A stretch of DNA of 9,384 nucleotides from Candidatus Equinaster intestinalis (GTDB taxonomy: Bacteria > Bacillota_A > Clostridia > Oscillospirales > Acutalibacteraceae): positions 1-9,384 of the forward strand of contig JAGHTJ010000048.1 of NCBI GenBank assembly GCA_018065375.1, given 5' to 3'. Positions within the stretch are counted from its first letter, which is position 1; each line of letters opens with the position of its first letter. Below, in pieces: positions 6,832-9,384 of this stretch. Under the pieces are notes generated by a model, which saw only the letters and a program-made list of their open reading frames with translations, was not told the origin of the DNA and ran no database searches. The translations under genes were made by a program, and so were the position numbers.

Positions 6832-7128
6832 ATGTCAATTTTAAAGAGCGCAAATGGTACCGCCGAGGACGGTTGCAACCGTTTCACCTTCGATTATACC
6901 CCGGTAAACGGCATCGGCCATTTTGTTCATACATATATAACTGACGGCAACCCCATTCCGTCCTTTGAGGGTGAGCCCGAGCAGGTAGCTCTCCCTAATA
7001 CGGCTGAAGAACTTGCCGATATTGTTTGGAATAATCTTAACGAAGCAAATAAGGTATCGCTTTTTGTAAGAAGCGTACCGCTTGACGGTGCAGAGCCCAC
7101 CGAAATCATTATCAATAAGAATAAATAA
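6832..7128 (+). CDS. purO: IMP cyclohydrolase (PurO type), C-terminal part in another frame
   Basis: This open stretch of 98 residues completes the protein begun at 6398. It contains SILKSANG (2-9), GHFVHTYITDGNPIPSFEGE (29-48) and NKVSLFVR (73-80), all typical of the C-terminal half of bacterial PurO-like IMP cyclohydrolases. The ATG at 6832 is probably not a true start. It matches an internal Met in the conserved YKMSILKS segment, family-like residues continue upstream of it in the same frame, and the preceding bases hold no purine-rich ribosome binding site. The frame is open upstream back to a TGA at 6751-6753. Conservation up to the NKNK C-terminus suggests a recent or artefactual break, not long decay. 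It ends just before the AICAR formyltransferase ribosome binding site. Confidence 0.83.
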   Translation: MSILKSANGTAEDGCNRFTFDYTPVNGIGHFVHTYITDGNPIPSFEGEPEQVALPNTAEELADIVWNNLNEANKVSLFVRSVPLDGAEPTEIIINKNK

Positions 7129-7140
7129 GGAGAATTAAAA

Positions 7141-8325
7141 ATGAAAGAATTTGAACTTAAATACGGTTGTAACCCCAATCAGAAGCCCTCTAAAATTTAT
7201 ATGCACGATGGCTCGGAGCTGCCGATTGAAATTTTAAACGGCAGACCCGGTTATATAAACTTTCTTGATGCTTTTAACTCCTGGCAGCTTGTAAAGGAGC
7301 TTAAAGAGGCGCTCGGTCTTCCGGCAGTTACCTCCTTTAAGCACGTAAGCCCCACATCAGCCGCTGTAGGTATAAAGCTTTCCGATAAGCTTAAAAAGGC
7401 CTGCTTCGTTGATGATATTGAGGGTCTTGACGATTCTCTGCTTGCCTGCGCTTATGCGAGGGCGAGAGGAACCGCCCGTATGTGTTCATTCGGTGACTGG
7501 GTAGCCCTTTCCGATACCTGCGATGTTACTACCGCTCTTATGATAAAAAGAGAGGTGTCGGACGGTATTATCGCTCCCGGTTATGAGCCCGAAGCACTCG
7601 AAATTCTCAAATCAAAAAGAAAAGGTAATTATAATATCGTAAAGATTGACCCGAATTTTGTACCTGCCGAACAAGAGCATAAGCAGGTTTACGGCATTAC
7701 CTTCGAGCAGGGCAGAAACAACTTTAAAATCAATAAGGAGCTTCTTTCCGAAATCGTTACCGAGAATAAGGATATGCCCGAAAGCGCAATAAGAGACCTT
7801 ATCGTATCTCTTATCACACTTAAATATACACAGTCAAACTCGGTATGCTTCGCTGTTGACGGTCAGGCTATCGGCGTAGGAGCAGGTCAGCAGTCAAGAA
7901 TTCATTGTACCCGTCTTGCCGGCAGTAAGGCTGATACCTGGTTCTTGCGTCAGCACGATAAGGTATTAAACCTTCCCTTTAAGGATACCCTCGGCAGACC
8001 CGACCGCGATAATGTTATTGACGGTTATATAAATCAAAACGAAGAAGATGTTTGTGCAGACGGTAACTGGCAGAAATATTTCACAAAACAGCCCGAGCAT
8101 TTCACGGCTGAAGAGCAGAGAGCATATCTCGATACTATTGACGGTGTAGCCCTCGGCTCCGATGCATTCTTCCCGTTTGGTGATAATATCGAAAGAGCAA
8201 AGAAAAGCGGCGTAAAATATATAGCCGAGCCCGGCGGCTCAATCCGTGACGACCAGGTAATCGAAACCTGCAATAAATACGGTATGGCTATGGCATTTAC
8301 AAAAATGCGTCTTTTCCACCACTAA
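7141..8325 (+). CDS. purH: Stand-alone AICAR formyltransferase
   Basis: This 394-residue protein corresponds to the AICAR transformylase domain of PurH, without the N-terminal IMP cyclohydrolase domain. It formylates AICAR with 10-formyl-THF (purine step 9). The catalytic Lys-His pair is in SFKHVSPTSAA (65-75; Lys67, His68). LKYTQSNSVC, GAGQQSRIH and PGGSIRDDQVI follow, and the C-terminus AMAFTKMRLFHH resembles the PurH ending. The protein starts with FELKYGCNPNQ, typical of the separate clostridial form. IMP closure must be done by another protein, and the PurO-type gene directly upstream fits. AAGGAG at 7127-7132 sets the start. Its substrate ZMP is the ligand class of the operon's riboswitch, so the enzyme and its regulator are linked. 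Confidence 0.95.
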   Translation: MKEFELKYGCNPNQKPSKIYMHDGSELPIEILNGRPGYINFLDAFNSWQLVKELKEALGLPAVTSFKHVSPTSAAVGIKLSDKLKKACFVDDIEGLDDSLLACAYARARGTARMCSFGDWVALSDTCDVTTALMIKREVSDGIIAPGYEPEALEILKSKRKGNYNIVKIDPNFVPAEQEHKQVYGITFEQGRNNFKINKELLSEIVTENKDMPESAIRDLIVSLITLKYTQSNSVCFAVDGQAIGVGAGQQSRIHCTRLAGSKADTWFLRQHDKVLNLPFKDTLGRPDRDNVIDGYINQNEEDVCADGNWQKYFTKQPEHFTAEEQRAYLDTIDGVALGSDAFFPFGDNIERAKKSGVKYIAEPGGSIRDDQVIETCNKYGMAMAFTKMRLFHH

Positions 8326-8357
8326 TTTACAGTTACAAAAATAAGGGAGTTTTTCCG

Positions 8358-9384
8358 ATGAAAGTATTAGTCGTAGGTTCCGGCGGCAGGGAACACGCAA
8401 TTATCAAGAAAATTAAAGAAAATAAATCGGTTACCGAGATTTTCGCCCTTCCCGGCAACGGCGGTATGAAAGACGATGCAACACTTGTCGATATAGCCGC
8501 AAAGGATATAAACGCTATTGCCGATTTTGCCGAAAAAGAGAAAATTGATTATGCCGTGGTAGCACCTGACGACCCGCTTGTGCTCGGTTGTGTTGATGCG
8601 CTCGAAGGCAGGGGTATAAACTGCTTCGGTCCCCGTGCCAATGCCGCAATTATCGAGGGCAGTAAGGTATTTTCGAAAAATCTTATGAAGAAATACGGTA
8701 TTCCAACTGCCTTATATGAAACCTTCAGCGATATGGATAAGGCGCTCGAATATCTTGAAACAGCCCCCATTCCCACCGTTATTAAGGCGGACGGTTTGGC
8801 GCTCGGCAAGGGCGTTATCATCGCAAATACAAGGGAAGAAGCGAGAGATGCCGTTAAATCCATGATGCTCGATAAGGCATTCGGAAAGAGCGGAGAAAAT
8901 ATAGTAATCGAGGAGTTTTTAACCGGACCCGAGGTTTCGGTTCTCTCCTTTACTGACGGTAAAACCGTAGTTCCGATGGTATCTTCAATGGACCATAAAA
9001 GGGCGGGGGATAACGATACCGGGCTCAATACCGGCGGTATGGGTACGGTAGCGCCAAACCCCTATTACACCGAAAAAATTGCAAACGAGTGTATGGAAAA
9101 AATATTCCTGCCTACGATAAATGCTATGAATAAAGAGGGCAGAACCTTTAAGGGTTGTCTCTATTTCGGACTTATGCTCACCGAAAACGGTCCTAAAGTA
9201 ATAGAGTATAACTGCCGTTTCGGAGACCCCGAAACACAGGTTGTACTGCCGTTACTCGAGAGCGATTTGCTTACCGTTATGCAGGCGGTTACCGATGAAA
9301 AGCTCGAAAACTGCGAGGTTAAATTCAGCGATAAAAATGCCTGCTGTGTAATTATGGCGTCAAAGGGTTATCCCGTTTCTTACG
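8358..9384 (+). CDS. purD: Phosphoribosylamine-glycine ligase (GAR synthetase), 3' end missing
   Basis: The frame starts at ATG 8358 after AAGGGAG (8343-8349) and stays open for 342 codons to the window edge, about four fifths of the usual length of roughly 425. The enzyme joins glycine to phosphoribosylamine with ATP, purine step 2. Visible motifs are VVGSGGREHA (5-14), APDDPLVLG (a variant of GPExPLVxG), the ATP-grasp strand VIKADGLALGKGVI, FLTGPEVSVLSFTDG, GLNTGGMGTVAPNPYYT and EYNCRFGDPETQVVLPLL, which carries the metal and ATP ligands. It is co-directional with, and 32 bases after, the AICAR formyltransferase gene. Its substrate is the unstable product of PurF, so the two are expected to work closely. 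Confidence 0.96.
   Translation, partial: MKVLVVGSGGREHAIIKKIKENKSVTEIFALPGNGGMKDDATLVDIAAKDINAIADFAEKEKIDYAVVAPDDPLVLGCVDALEGRGINCFGPRANAAIIEGSKVFSKNLMKKYGIPTALYETFSDMDKALEYLETAPIPTVIKADGLALGKGVIIANTREEARDAVKSMMLDKAFGKSGENIVIEEFLTGPEVSVLSFTDGKTVVPMVSSMDHKRAGDNDTGLNTGGMGTVAPNPYYTEKIANECMEKIFLPTINAMNKEGRTFKGCLYFGLMLTENGPKVIEYNCRFGDPETQVVLPLLESDLLTVMQAVTDEKLENCEVKFSDKNACCVIMASKGYPVSY

Noticed and set aside
6832..7128. Independent small gene starting at ATG 6832
   Set aside because: Its sequence is the C-terminal half of the IMP cyclohydrolase that starts at 6398, the Met is an internal family position, and no ribosome binding site precedes it.
8549..9028. 159-residue open frame on the minus strand
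   Set aside because: It is the complement of purD, whose plus-strand frame is open and fully matches GAR synthetase; the antisense product is low-complexity and Ser-rich with no family features.

Overview
The window is a co-directional (+ strand) block of de novo nucleotide biosynthesis genes. The likely source is a member of the Bacillota, class Clostridia, probably a Ruminococcaceae/Oscillospiraceae-like gut bacterium. This is inferred from the gene order, strong AGGAGG-type ribosome binding sites, short spacers, the clostridial flavour of PurF, PurC and PurN, and the use of separate IMP cyclohydrolase and AICAR formyltransferase genes in place of bifunctional PurH. No mobile elements, tRNAs, rRNAs or CRISPR arrays were seen.

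Region 1 (1-1854) is the end of a pyrimidine operon: the 3' end of pyrF (OMP decarboxylase), then pyrE (orotate phosphoribosyltransferase) and pyrB (aspartate carbamoyltransferase). PyrB carries a cysteine-rich C-terminal tail that resembles only the zinc-binding domain of the ATCase regulatory chain PyrI.

Region 2 (1855-2080) is regulatory. It holds a near-consensus sigma-A promoter, then a ZTP (pfl-type) riboswitch whose 3' pseudoknot strand runs into an intrinsic terminator. This is a textbook ON-switch responding to ZMP/ZTP, which accumulates when 10-formyl-tetrahydrofolate is short.

Region 3 (2081-9384) is the purine operon: purE, purC, purF, purM, purN, a purO-type IMP cyclohydrolase, a stand-alone AICAR formyltransferase and purD (cut off by the window end). 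Together they cover steps 1, 2, 3, 5, 6, 7, 9 and 10 of the pathway to IMP. PurL (step 4), PurB (step 8) and PurK are not here. The two 10-formyl-THF-dependent enzymes, PurN and AICAR formyltransferase, lie downstream of the riboswitch that senses the substrate of the latter.

Three points stand out. PurF has lost the N-terminal nucleophile cysteine and the other recognisable glutaminase residues, while its phosphoribosyltransferase motifs and candidate Fe-S cysteines are intact. PyrB has the mini-PyrI tail. The IMP cyclohydrolase is split over two reading frames by a -1 frame change near 6794-6822, with no convincing ribosome binding site for the second half.
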